64,000 bases of DNA, from assembly GCA_023954135.1 (NCBI GenBank), contig JAMLIN010000007.1, positions 62,001-126,000 of the forward strand, written 5' to 3'. The translations under genes were made by a program, and so were the position numbers. Source of the DNA: Burkholderiaceae bacterium (GTDB lineage Bacteria > Pseudomonadota > Gammaproteobacteria > Burkholderiales > Burkholderiaceae_E). The notes under the pieces are model-generated. The model was not told where the DNA came from. It saw only the letters and a program-made list of their open reading frames with translations, and did not search any database. Numbering within the stretch: the first letter of the stretch is position 1; each line of letters starts with the position of its first letter. Below, piece by piece: positions 1-8,777 of this stretch.

Positions 1-308
1 TGTGCCACTATCTGGCCCGTCGCTTCCACGAGCCCGGGGTGCAGCGCTGGTTCTCGGGAATGAGCCAGCGCGACGAAGTGATGTTCCCGTCCCTGCTCGC
101 GAACTCCGCCTACCGGCTCGGCCCCGGCAACCATTTCATCGCCGGCTTCGACGGCCCGCGCACCCGCGAGCTCGCCATGAACGAGCTGCCGCTGGCGGTG
201 GCCTCGGGCCGCTTCTTCGCCCGCAAGTTTCCCGACGACCCGAGGGCCCCGACCCGCCGCGCGCTGATCTCCGCCCTGCACGCATCGACCGAGACCACCC
301 GACCGTGA
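1..308 (+). CDS. C-terminal part of a GT14-like (core-2/I-branching type) glycosyltransferase, 5' truncated
   Basis: Only the last ~100 residues are present; the reading frame begins at base 3 and ends in TGA at 306-308. The fragment contains DEVMFPSLLANSAY and, near the end, SGRFFARKF. These resemble the C-terminal 'D-E-x-x-F-x-x-L-L-x-N-S' and 'FARKF' patterns of bacterial beta-1,6-N-acetylglucosaminyltransferase-like (GT14) proteins. That family transfers a sugar from a nucleotide sugar, here presumably to an exopolysaccharide repeat unit. The stop overlaps the GTG start of the next gene (GTGA), so the two are probably translationally coupled in one EPS operon. The N-terminal catalytic half is outside the window, so the family call rests on short motifs. 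Confidence 0.5.
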   Translation, partial: CHYLARRFHEPGVQRWFSGMSQRDEVMFPSLLANSAYRLGPGNHFIAGFDGPRTRELAMNELPLAVASGRFFARKFPDDPRAPTRRALISALHASTETTRP

Positions 309-2686
309 ACTTCCGCCAATTCATCGCCCTGCTCGCCGCCCGCAAATGGCTCTTCGCCGGCGTCTTCGCCGCGGTCGTGCTGGCCACCATCGCCTGGACC
401 TTCAGCCAGCCGCGCCTGTATACCGGCACCGCGCAGGTGCTGCTCGAAGGCCGGGGCACCGACGGGCGGCCGATGCAGCTGCCGGAGAACTACCTCGCCA
501 CCCAGGCGACCCTGATCACCAGCGAGCGGGTCGGCCAGCGCGCGGTGGCGATCCTCGGCCTGGCCGAGCTGCCGGAATACCGCCAGGCCTTCGGCGGCGG
601 CCAGCTCGCCCCCGACGTGCTCGCCCGCGCGATCGCCAACGCGCTCGCCCGGGAGATCCGGGTGGAGCCGATGCGCGAATCCGATGCCCTGCGCATTTCC
701 TTCAGCCACGGCGATCCGCAGCGCACCGCCGACGTCGCCAATGCCTTCGTGCAGGCCTACATCGACGAATCGATCGACCTGCGCGCCAATCCGGACCGCG
801 CCGGCGCCACCGTGCTCGAGGCCGAGGCGGCGCGCCTGCGCGAGGAGCTCGAGGCACTGCAGGAAAAGCTCGCCACGCTCGAGCGCGAGCGCGGCGTGAC
901 CGCGGCAAGCGAATCCACCACGGTGGACAACACCCGGCTGCAGCAGATGGCGGCCGAGCTCACCCGCCTCGAGCGCGAGCTCGCCGATTCGCAGCAGGTG
1001 GTGGCCGCCGCCCGCGCCAGCATCGCCAGCAACGGCAACGGCTCGCCCGAGGTGATGCGCAACTCCCTGGTCGCGCAGCTGCAGCAGGAGCAGCTTCGCC
1101 TCGAGCGGCGGATCGCCGATCTCGGCCGCAGCTTCGGGCCCGAGCACCCCAACATGGCGGCGGCGCGCGGCGAGCTCGATGCGGTCAACCGGCGGCTGCG
1201 CAATGCGGTTTCCACCGTCGTCGCGGGGCTCGTGCGCCAGCATGAATCGCTGCGCCGGCGCGAAGCCGACCTGCGCGCCGGGCTGGACCAGCAGCGCGGC
1301 CGGGTGGTGGCGGTGCGCCAGGACATCGAGGCTGCGCGCAACCTGCGCCAGGACGTCGAACGGGCGCGGCGCGCCTACGACGAGGCGCAGGCCCAGGTCG
1401 ACAAGGCCGCGGTCGCCGCGCGCACCGTGCAGGCCGACATCGTGCCGATCGGCCCCGCCGTCACCCCGACCCTGCCCTCGTCGCCGAACTTCGCGCGCAA
1501 CGGCGGCATCGCCGTCGTGCTGGGGGCCCTGCTCGGGCTCGGCAGCGTCCTGCTGGCCGAAGCCAGCCGGCCACGGGTGCGCCTGGCCGACGACCTCGAG
1601 CGCATCATCCGCGCGCCCCTGGTGGGCAGCCTCGGCCACCTGCCGCGGCGCACGCTCGCGCTGGCCGGCAACGATCCCCGGGCGGCGGGGGCGCGCAAGC
1701 GCATCGCCGCGGCGAGCCCGCCGAAGGTGAAGGGACCGGCCGCCGGAACCGCTGCCGCGGACCCGGGCCCTGCCGGCGCCGGCGGGTCCGCGCAGGTCGG
1801 CGCGGCCACCGAAGTCGCCGATCGCAAGGAGAGCGGCACCGGCCATCCGGTGCTCGACGCCCTGCTCGAGCGGGGCCTGATCGCGCCGTCGGACGTCGCC
1901 GGGCTGCGCGAGGCGGCCGAGCGCGAAGGCCTGCGGGTCGGCGACGCGGCGGTCGCCACCGGACTGGTGAAGGCGCGCGACCTGCGCACCGCGCTCGCCC
2001 GCCACAGCGACTATCCGCTGCTCGATCCGGACGAGAGCGTGATCTCGCGCGAGATCTTCACCGCGTTCGACGTCAACCATCCCTTCCTCGACGAGCTGCG
2101 CCGCCTGCGCAGCCAGTTGAAGGCGCGCTGGTTCGACGGCGCCGAGCGACGCGAGCGCGCCGGGCGCAGCATCGCGGTGCTCTCCGAGGGGCGCGGCGAG
2201 GGCAAGACCTTCACCGCCGCCAACCTCGCGGTGAGCTTCGCGCAGATGGGCGAGCTCACCCTGCTCATCGACGGCGACATGTGGGGCGGCCGGGTGCATG
2301 ATCTCTTCGCGCTCGACAACGGCATCGGCTTCTCGACCCTGCTCGCCCGGCGCTGCAATCCGCGCGACGTCTTCCGCGAGATACCGGGCCTCGACGGCCT
2401 GACCGTCATTCCCAGCGGACCGGAAGTGCCCAATGCGAGCGACCTGCTCGCCGGCCATACCGCCGAGCTGCTGCTGGCCCTGTTCGAGAAGGCCTTCGAC
2501 GTGATCATCATCGACACGCCGAGCGCCGACGGCAAGCCCGATGCCGGCCTGATCGCCTCGAAGGCGGGCGGCTACATCCTCGTGGCGCGCCAGCACCGGA
2601 CCCTGACCCGCGGACTCGCCCAGGTCGTCCGCCAGCTCGAGCCGATGGGCGCGAAGCTGGTGGGCACCGTGCTGATGCGGGCCTGA
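305..2686 (+). CDS. Fused chain-length determinant (EpsF/Wzz-like) and tyrosine-kinase-like ATPase (EpsG-like)
   Basis: A 793-residue inner-membrane protein starting at GTG 305, overlapping the previous stop. Residues 1-~35 hold a cytoplasmic stub and TM helix (ARKWLFAGVF...), followed by a long coiled-coil periplasmic region typical of Wzz/EpsF proteins. The second TM is near residue 400, after the PSSPN motif. Residues ~513-575 form two 'LLxxGL...L' repeats resembling the N-terminal module of EpsG and of MshEN domains. The C-terminal domain is a P-loop ATPase: Walker A GEGKT at ~632, Walker A' LLIDGDMW, Walker B VIIIDTPS at ~735. The chain ends ...VLMRA with no C-terminal tyrosine cluster, so autophosphorylation of the usual kind is doubtful. 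EpsF and EpsG are normally separate genes; here they are one polypeptide. Likely role: control of polymer length and export in the EPS pathway. Confidence 0.85.
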   Translation: MNFRQFIALLAARKWLFAGVFAAVVLATIAWTFSQPRLYTGTAQVLLEGRGTDGRPMQLPENYLATQATLITSERVGQRAVAILGLAELPEYRQAFGGGQLAPDVLARAIANALAREIRVEPMRESDALRISFSHGDPQRTADVANAFVQAYIDESIDLRANPDRAGATVLEAEAARLREELEALQEKLATLERERGVTAASESTTVDNTRLQQMAAELTRLERELADSQQVVAAARASIASNGNGSPEVMRNSLVAQLQQEQLRLERRIADLGRSFGPEHPNMAAARGELDAVNRRLRNAVSTVVAGLVRQHESLRRREADLRAGLDQQRGRVVAVRQDIEAARNLRQDVERARRAYDEAQAQVDKAAVAARTVQADIVPIGPAVTPTLPSSPNFARNGGIAVVLGALLGLGSVLLAEASRPRVRLADDLERIIRAPLVGSLGHLPRRTLALAGNDPRAAGARKRIAAASPPKVKGPAAGTAAADPGPAGAGGSAQVGAATEVADRKESGTGHPVLDALLERGLIAPSDVAGLREAAEREGLRVGDAAVATGLVKARDLRTALARHSDYPLLDPDESVISREIFTAFDVNHPFLDELRRLRSQLKARWFDGAERRERAGRSIAVLSEGRGEGKTFTAANLAVSFAQMGELTLLIDGDMWGGRVHDLFALDNGIGFSTLLARRCNPRDVFREIPGLDGLTVIPSGPEVPNASDLLAGHTAELLLALFEKAFDVIIIDTPSADGKPDAGLIASKAGGYILVARQHRTLTRGLAQVVRQLEPMGAKLVGTVLMRA

Positions 2687-2822
2687 TCCGAACCCGGAAC
2701 CGTGCGCCGCGCGCGATCCCGCGCGCCGGTGTGACGAACTTCTCGCGCCGGCCGTTCCGTCCGGCTCGGACCCATCCCCGGGACGGTACCATCCCCAGTC
2801 TACCCCTGCCCGAAACACCGCC

Positions 2823-3203
2823 ATGACGGACACGTTCTACCACTTCAAGAGCGCGCTCAACGCGCTGCTGCCCTTCACGGCGGACGCATTGCACGTGCAT
2901 GTCGGGCTGTTCGTGTTCATCGTCGTGCTCGCCGTGGTCAGGAACGATTCGCGCCGCTTCGCGATCGCCTTCGGCATCGTGCTGGCCGTCTGCCTCGCCA
3001 ACGAGCTGCTCGACGTGCTCTACGACCTGCGCGCGGGCAACGCGGTGCGCTGGCGCAACGGCGTCAAGGACACGATGAACACCATGCTCTGGCCCACGGT
3101 CTGGGCCGTCATCGGCGCGCAGCTGCATCGCCGCAAGGCCGCCGCGGATTCCGCGAAGGCGGCCCGGCCCGGCCTGCCCCACCTGTCGGGCGAGCCCGAG
3201 TGA
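2823..3203 (+). CDS. Small VanZ-like membrane protein
   Basis: A 126-residue protein with two hydrophobic helices (about residues 24-40 and 46-64) and a following RW..G.KDTMNTMLWP segment, a pattern seen in small VanZ-like proteins of polysaccharide loci. No catalytic residues are recognisable and the function is unknown. The C-terminal ~25 residues are hydrophilic, with a basic stretch followed by a Pro/Gly-rich tail. The ORF begins at ATG 2823 after a 136-bp gap. Its stop overlaps the GTG start of the downstream glycosyltransferase (GTGA), which places it in the same operon. The family link is by general pattern only. Confidence 0.6.
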   Translation: MTDTFYHFKSALNALLPFTADALHVHVGLFVFIVVLAVVRNDSRRFAIAFGIVLAVCLANELLDVLYDLRAGNAVRWRNGVKDTMNTMLWPTVWAVIGAQLHRRKAAADSAKAARPGLPHLSGEPE

Positions 3204-4324
3204 AGATCGCCCTCCTCGTCAGCTCCATGCACAGCGGCGGCGCCGAGCGGGTCGCCGCCACGCTCTGCAATGCCTGGGCGCGACGGGGAGACGAGGTCAC
3301 GCTGGTGGCCACCTACTCGGGGCGCGGGGAATGCCACTATCCGCTCGCCGACGGCGTGCGCCTCGTCTACCTCGCCGACCTCGCCGGGGGCAGCCGCGGC
3401 GCGGTCCTCGGCTACGGCGCCAGGCTGCTCGCCCTGCGCCGACTGCTGCGTCGGCAGGGCCCGGACGTCGTCGTCTCGTTCCTGACCAACGTCAACATCA
3501 ACGCCATCCTGGCGACACGGGGCCTGGGCATCCCGCTGATCGTCTGCGAACGGACCGACCCGCTGGCATCGGCCGACCATTCGACGCTCACGCGGCTCGC
3601 ATGCCGCCTGCTCTACCCGCTCGCGGACATCGTGACGGTCCAGACCGAATCGGTCGCCGACCGGCTGCGGGCGTACATCCCGAAGGCACGGCGGATCGAC
3701 GTCGTGCCGAATCCGGTTTCCGACGCCCTGCTCGACGTCAGGAGGGCGGAATGCCGTCGCCCGCGGCGACGCCTGCTGGCCATCGGGCGTCTCTCGTCCG
3801 AGAAGCAGTTCGACCAGCTCATCGACGTCTACGCCGGCCTCGCCGGCGCCCATCCGGACGTCGATCTCTGGATATGGGGCGAGGGACCGCTGCGCCGCGA
3901 GCTGGAAGGCCAGGTGGACAGGCTCGGGCTGCGCGGCCGCGTGTTCCTGCCCGGGCGCACCGAATCGCCCTGGGCCGAGATGGCCAGGGGCGAGATCGTG
4001 GTCCTGACCTCCGCCTACGAGGGTTTCCCCAACGTGATGCTCGAGGCGATGGCGATCGGGCTGCCATGCGTCGCATACGACTGCCCGAGCGGCCCGCGCG
4101 AGCTGAGCAGGGACGGGCAGGTCGCCAGGCTCGTTCCGCTCAACGACCGGAACGGCCTGCGAAACGCGATCGTCGCCCTTCTGGACGACGCCGTGCTGCG
4201 CCGGCAGCTCGGCGCGGCGGCGGCCGCATCGGCGCGGCGCCACTACCGGCTCGACGCGATCGTGGCCAGGTGGGATCGCCTCATCCTCGCGGCGCGCGAC
4301 GGCCGGGGCTTCGCCTGCGCATGA
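3200..4324 (+). CDS. GT4-family glycosyltransferase
   Basis: A 374-residue GT-B fold retaining glycosyltransferase. The N-terminal GGAERVA motif (residues 13-19) and the C-terminal E-x7-E motif (EGFPNVMLE, about 273-281) are both intact; the latter binds the nucleotide-sugar donor. The middle contains the usual IGRLSSEKQFDQLI and PGRTESPWAEMA segments. It probably adds a sugar to the lipid-linked EPS repeat at the cytoplasmic membrane face; donor and acceptor cannot be read from sequence. It starts with GTG overlapping the upstream stop, and its own stop overlaps the next ATG (ATGA at 4321-4324), so it is central in a coupled operon. Confidence 0.9.
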   Translation: MKIALLVSSMHSGGAERVAATLCNAWARRGDEVTLVATYSGRGECHYPLADGVRLVYLADLAGGSRGAVLGYGARLLALRRLLRRQGPDVVVSFLTNVNINAILATRGLGIPLIVCERTDPLASADHSTLTRLACRLLYPLADIVTVQTESVADRLRAYIPKARRIDVVPNPVSDALLDVRRAECRRPRRRLLAIGRLSSEKQFDQLIDVYAGLAGAHPDVDLWIWGEGPLRRELEGQVDRLGLRGRVFLPGRTESPWAEMARGEIVVLTSAYEGFPNVMLEAMAIGLPCVAYDCPSGPRELSRDGQVARLVPLNDRNGLRNAIVALLDDAVLRRQLGAAAAASARRHYRLDAIVARWDRLILAARDGRGFACA

Positions 4325-5511
4325 CCGCGCCGATGCCTCCCCTGCGAATCCTGTTCGTCATCACCGACCTCGAGGTCGGCGGTGCCGAGCGCATGCTGCT
4401 GAAGCTGGTGTCGAGGATGGCGCCGTCCAACGAGCTTGCCGTCGTCTCGCTGACCGGACGCGGTTCCATGGCCACCGAGTTCGAGAGCGCCGGCGCCGCC
4501 GTGACCGCGCTCGGCATGACCGGCGCCCTGTCCCTGCCCGCCGCGGTCGCCCGGCTGGCACGCCGGCTGCGGGCCTGGCGCCCCCAGCTGGTGAGCACCT
4601 GGATGTACCACGCCGACCTGGTCGGCGGGCTCGCCGCCCGGATCGCCGGCCCGCGCGCGGTCGCCTGGAACATCCGCAACAGCGATCTATCGAGCGCGCA
4701 CACCAGCCGGGCGACCCGCGCGGTCGTACGGGCGAACGCCCTGCTCTCGGGCACCCTGCCGAGGAAGATCCTGTGCTGCTCCGATACGGCGCGACGCATC
4801 CACGTCGAGCTCGGCTATCGGGACGACCGGTTCCAGCTCATCCCCAACGGCTTCGACCTGCAGCAGTTCCGGCCGTCCGCCGAGGCGCGCGCCTCGGTAC
4901 GCCGGGAGCTGGGCCTGCGCGAGGACGACGTCCTCATCGGGCTGGTCGCCCGCTGGCATCCGCACAAGGACCAGCCCGGCTTCATCCGCGCCGCGGCGGC
5001 GCTCGGGCAGCGGCATCCGGACGCGCACTTCGTGCTGGTCGGCGACCGGTGCGACGACGGCAATCCGGAACTGGCCAGGCTCGTCCAGGAAGCCGGCCTG
5101 GCGGGACGTGTGCATCTGCTGGGGCTGCGAAGCGACATCCCGCGCCTGACGGCGGCTCTCGACATCGCGACGTCCGCATCGATCGGCGAGGCGTTCTCGA
5201 ACACGCTCGGGGAAGCCATGGCCTGCGCGGTGCCCTGCGTGACGACCGACGTCGGCGACTCGGCCTACATCGTGGGGGATACCGGCGCCGTGGTTCCGCC
5301 GCGGGATCCGCTTGCCCTGGCGCAGGCCTGGGCGGGGCTCCTCGACATGCCCGATGCCCAGCGGCGGGAAACCGGCGAACGGGCGCGCGAGCGGGTCAGC
5401 CGGGAATTCGAGATCGGCGTAGTCACGCGCCGCTACGAGACCGCGTTCCGGGAGCTGATCCACGGTCCGCATGCCGGGATGGACAGGAATACGACCTCAT
5501 GTGCGGAATAG
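4321..5511 (+). CDS. GT4-family glycosyltransferase
   Basis: A 396-residue GT-B glycosyltransferase starting at ATG 4321 (ATGA overlap with the previous gene). The N-terminal VGGAERML (19-26) and C-terminal GEAFSNTLGEAMA give an intact E-x7-E (about 289-297). A VARWHPHKDQPGFI segment marks the donor-binding half. It is similar in layout to the preceding gene but clearly diverged, so it probably adds a different residue of the same repeat unit. Its 3' end overlaps the start of the following amidotransferase by 13 bases. Substrate unknown. Confidence 0.9.
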   Translation: MTAPMPPLRILFVITDLEVGGAERMLLKLVSRMAPSNELAVVSLTGRGSMATEFESAGAAVTALGMTGALSLPAAVARLARRLRAWRPQLVSTWMYHADLVGGLAARIAGPRAVAWNIRNSDLSSAHTSRATRAVVRANALLSGTLPRKILCCSDTARRIHVELGYRDDRFQLIPNGFDLQQFRPSAEARASVRRELGLREDDVLIGLVARWHPHKDQPGFIRAAAALGQRHPDAHFVLVGDRCDDGNPELARLVQEAGLAGRVHLLGLRSDIPRLTAALDIATSASIGEAFSNTLGEAMACAVPCVTTDVGDSAYIVGDTGAVVPPRDPLALAQAWAGLLDMPDAQRRETGERARERVSREFEIGVVTRRYETAFRELIHGPHAGMDRNTTSCAE

Positions 5512-7469
5512 TGGGCCACCTCGGGCCGATCCGGACGGATCGCCGCGCCGCCCTGCTTCGGGCGGCGGAAAGGCTGCGCCATCGCGGCCCGGACTCCGAA
5601 GGCCTCTGGTGCGACGATGCGATGCACGTCGGGCTCGCCCATCGCCGCCTGTCGATTCTCGACGTATCGGCCGCGGGGCACCAGCCGATGATCTCGGCCT
5701 GCGGGCGATGGGTTCTCGCTTTCAACGGGGAGATCTACAACCATCTCGCGCTGCGCGCGCGACTCGAGGCGACCGCCGGCGACGACGAGTCGCCGCTCGC
5801 CTGGCGCGGCCACTCCGATACCGAGACGATCCTCGCATGCGTGTCGCGCTGGGGTTTCGAGGACAGCCTCGACAAGCTGGACGGAATGTTCGCGATCGCG
5901 CTGTGGGACCGCGAGGATCGCTGCCTCCATCTCGCCCGCGACCGCATGGGCGAGAAGCCCCTCTACTACGGACGAGTCGGCGACGGCCTGGCCTTCTCCT
6001 CCGAGCTGAAGGCCCTGCGCGTGCTGCCCGGCTTCGATGCCGCGATCAGCTCGCAGGCGCTCGTCGCCTACCTGCACGGCAACGTGGTGCCGGCGCCGCT
6101 GTCGATCTACGAAGGCATATGGAAGCTGCCGGCGGGGCACCATGTGGTTCTCCGCGAAGCGGATCGCTCGCGCGAGCATCTGCCGGCATCGCGCCCCTAC
6201 TGGTCGCTGGAGGCCGCCGCGCGCTCGGGGCTCGAATCCCCCCGCCGATTCGACAGCGATGCGTCGGCGATCGATGCACTGGAATCGATCCTCGGCGAAG
6301 CGGTGAGCAGCCGGATGATCTCCGACGTGCCGCTGGGCGCGTTCCTGTCCGGCGGGATCGATTCGTCGACCGTCGTCGCCCTGATGCAGGCCCGGTCCGG
6401 CAGGTCCGTCAAGACCTTCACCATCGGCTTCCACGAAGAGGACCACAACGAGGCCGTCCATGCGAAGTCGGTCGCGACCCACCTGGGCACCGACCATCAT
6501 GAGCTCTACGTCGACGATCGCGCCGCCCGGGAAGTGATACCGCGCTTGCCCGAGATCTACTGCGAACCCTTCGCCGACTCCTCGCAGATTCCCACCTTCC
6601 TCGTATCGCAGATGGCGCGACGGGAGGTCACGGTGTCCCTGTCGGGCGACGGCGGCGACGAGCTGTTCGGCGGCTACTCACGCTATTTTCTGGCCCGGCA
6701 GATCTGGTCGGCGCGGCAGAAGGTGCCGTCCCCGCTGCGCCCCGTGCTGGCAGGTACCTTGCGAGCGATCTCCCCCCAGTCGTGGAACCGCGTCTTCCGG
6801 ATGATGCGGCCCCTGCTTCCGGGCAGGTACGCGACGGCGCTGACCGGAGATCGGCTGCACAAGGGCGCCGCCTTCCTCTCCGCGGAGACGTTCGAGCAGT
6901 TCTACTGCGAGCGGATGAACGCCTTCTGGCCGCCCGAGACCGCGGTTCATGCCGGTGCTCGCGCTTCATCGCGCGGCGCGTCGCGATCCCCTCTCGAAGG
7001 CCTGTCCCAGATGGACCTGATGATGCTCGACGACGGGCTGCACTATCTGCCCGACGACATCCTCGTCAAGGTGGATCGGGCGGCGATGGCGGTCAGCCTC
7101 GAGACCCGGGTTCCCATGCTGGCGCGCGACGTCGTCGAGTTCGCCTGGTCGCTGCCGCTCGAGTACAAGGTCCGCGACGGGCAAGGGAAATGGCTGCTGC
7201 GCCAGGTCCTCGCCCGCCATGTGCCCGAGGCACTGTTCGAGCGTCCCAAGATGGGCTTCGGCGTGCCGATCGACAGCTGGCTGCGAGGCCCGTTGCGGGA
7301 CTGGGCGGAAGACCTCCTGGACGAAGGCCGGCTCGAGCGTGAAGGGCTGCTGGCGGCCGAGCCTATCCGGCGCGCCTGGCGCGAGCACCTGTCGGGGGAG
7401 CGGAACTGGCAGTATCACCTCTGGGGTGTGCTGATGTTCCAGAGCTGGCTGCGGGCCCAGTCGAGCTGA
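5499..7469 (+). CDS. asnB: Asparagine synthase-type glutamine amidotransferase (EPS locus copy 1)
   Basis: A 656-residue glutamine-hydrolysing amidotransferase. Met is followed by the catalytic Cys2 (MCGIVGHLG), then RHRGPDS and FNGEIYN of the class II glutaminase domain (~1-200). The synthetase domain has the ATP-binding SGGIDSS at ~284-290 and SGDGGDELFGGYSRY. Family chemistry: ammonia from glutamine is passed to an ATP-activated carboxylate. In polysaccharide loci such enzymes are often thought to amidate a uronic acid or another sugar carboxylate rather than make free asparagine; that is inference here. The start is fixed by the need for Cys2. The 3' end overlaps the convergent glycosyltransferase at 7363-7469. 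Confidence 0.92.
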   Translation: MCGIVGHLGPIRTDRRAALLRAAERLRHRGPDSEGLWCDDAMHVGLAHRRLSILDVSAAGHQPMISACGRWVLAFNGEIYNHLALRARLEATAGDDESPLAWRGHSDTETILACVSRWGFEDSLDKLDGMFAIALWDREDRCLHLARDRMGEKPLYYGRVGDGLAFSSELKALRVLPGFDAAISSQALVAYLHGNVVPAPLSIYEGIWKLPAGHHVVLREADRSREHLPASRPYWSLEAAARSGLESPRRFDSDASAIDALESILGEAVSSRMISDVPLGAFLSGGIDSSTVVALMQARSGRSVKTFTIGFHEEDHNEAVHAKSVATHLGTDHHELYVDDRAAREVIPRLPEIYCEPFADSSQIPTFLVSQMARREVTVSLSGDGGDELFGGYSRYFLARQIWSARQKVPSPLRPVLAGTLRAISPQSWNRVFRMMRPLLPGRYATALTGDRLHKGAAFLSAETFEQFYCERMNAFWPPETAVHAGARASSRGASRSPLEGLSQMDLMMLDDGLHYLPDDILVKVDRAAMAVSLETRVPMLARDVVEFAWSLPLEYKVRDGQGKWLLRQVLARHVPEALFERPKMGFGVPIDSWLRGPLRDWAEDLLDEGRLEREGLLAAEPIRRAWREHLSGERNWQYHLWGVLMFQSWLRAQSS

Positions 7470-8625
7470 GGGATTCCTCCCACGGGCCGGGCAGCAACTG
7501 CCGGTAGACGTCCACGGTCCGCTCGAAGACGATTTTCTCGTCGAGGCTCTCCAGCACCAGCCGGCGCCCGGATTCGCCCATCCGCCGGCGCAGCTCGTCG
7601 TCCCCGGCAAGGCGCAGCACGGCGGCGACGAGGGCGCCGATGTCGTGCAGCGGCACCAGGAAACCGTTCTGCCCGTCGAGCACCACCTCGCGGCAGCCCG
7701 GCACGTCGGTGGCGACCAGGGGGATCCCGCAGGCGGCGGCCTCGATCAGCGAGCGGGGGGCGCCTTCGGCGCGGCTCGGCAGGACGACGATGTCGGCCAT
7801 CGCCAGCAAGCCGGCCATGTCCTCGACATGGCCGAGGAACTCGACGACCCCCGCCTCCTTCCACTGCCGGAGCGCGTCGAGCGGCACCGATGCGGGGTTG
7901 CCCGGATCCGGCTCGCCGGCCACGAGAAAGCGCATCCCGGGCGAACCGCCCTCCTGCCGGCAGCGCAGGGCCGTCTCGACGAAGTCGACGATCCCCTTGT
8001 CGAAGAGCAGCCGGCCCACGAAGAGAACGACCAGCGGCGCGCCGGCATCCGGCGGCGATCTCAGCGCCTGGGTGAAGCGGCTGGTGTCGACGCCCGAGCC
8101 GCGGATGAGGGCAAGAGGCGTCCGGGGGGACAGGGGAAGGCTTTCGATGAACGCGAGATCGTCCGAATTCTGGACGATGACCGCCGACCCCGGCTGGTTG
8201 CAGACCTTGCCGAGCAGCCGGCGGACCAGCGGGCGCAGCACCAGCCGCGTGCGCAGGCGCTTGCTCGCGAACACATAGCCCAGCCCCGCGACCGCGTGCA
8301 CCGCGGCCGGCACCCTGGCAAGCCGGGCCGCGATGCCGCCGTAGACGATGCACTTCAGGGTGAAGTGATGGACGAGCGACGGCTTCTCGTCGCGATAGAT
8401 GTCGGCGAGCGACAGCACCATGCGCGCCTCGCGCATCGGGTTGAGGCTGCGCCGGCGCATGTCCACGGGTATCCAGCGGAATCCCGCGGCCTCGAGCTTC
8501 TGTCCGTACCGTCCGGGGGGCGACACCATGACGACTTCATGGCCCTCGTTCCGGAGATGCCTCGCGAGGCCCAGCCGGAAGTTATAGAGGTACCACTCGG
8601 TGTTCGCGTAGAAGATGATCTTCAC
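7363..8625 (-). CDS. GT4-family glycosyltransferase (WcaJ-neighbour type, KIIFYANTEWYLYNFR N-terminus)
   Basis: A 420-residue glycosyltransferase read from GTG 8625. The N-terminus resembles EPS-locus transferases that act on undecaprenyl-linked intermediates. A GRLLFDKGIVDFVE segment and the E-x7-E motif (AEGAPRSLIEAAACGIPLVATD, about 287-295) mark the GT4 donor domain. The last ~35 residues, rich in Ser, Pro and Ala, lie beyond the conserved fold. They are encoded where the gene overlaps the convergent asnB-like gene by 107 bp, so they may be a neutral extension. It is the last gene of the long minus-strand EPS operon. Confidence 0.88.
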   Translation of the reverse strand: MKIIFYANTEWYLYNFRLGLARHLRNEGHEVVMVSPPGRYGQKLEAAGFRWIPVDMRRRSLNPMREARMVLSLADIYRDEKPSLVHHFTLKCIVYGGIAARLARVPAAVHAVAGLGYVFASKRLRTRLVLRPLVRRLLGKVCNQPGSAVIVQNSDDLAFIESLPLSPRTPLALIRGSGVDTSRFTQALRSPPDAGAPLVVLFVGRLLFDKGIVDFVETALRCRQEGGSPGMRFLVAGEPDPGNPASVPLDALRQWKEAGVVEFLGHVEDMAGLLAMADIVVLPSRAEGAPRSLIEAAACGIPLVATDVPGCREVVLDGQNGFLVPLHDIGALVAAVLRLAGDDELRRRMGESGRRLVLESLDEKIVFERTVDVYRQLLPGPWEESLSSTGPAASSGTSAHPRGDTASSAPPTGARARRAG

Positions 8626-8777
8626 CGTGCCCCCGCCGCGACCCGGGTCGCCTGCCAGTGAGTGTTTCAGCAGGCAGGGTAACCCGTCCTGGGGAGGCAG
8701 GCCCGGGACAAAGTCACAGCGACGGACGCCGGGCGAAACAGGGAAGGCACGCCCCCCGGGGAGGGGGCGGCGGGACC

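Noticed and set aside
110-2833. A 907-residue minus-strand open frame
   Set aside because: Shadow of the fused chain-length/kinase gene; no family pattern and no ribosome site.
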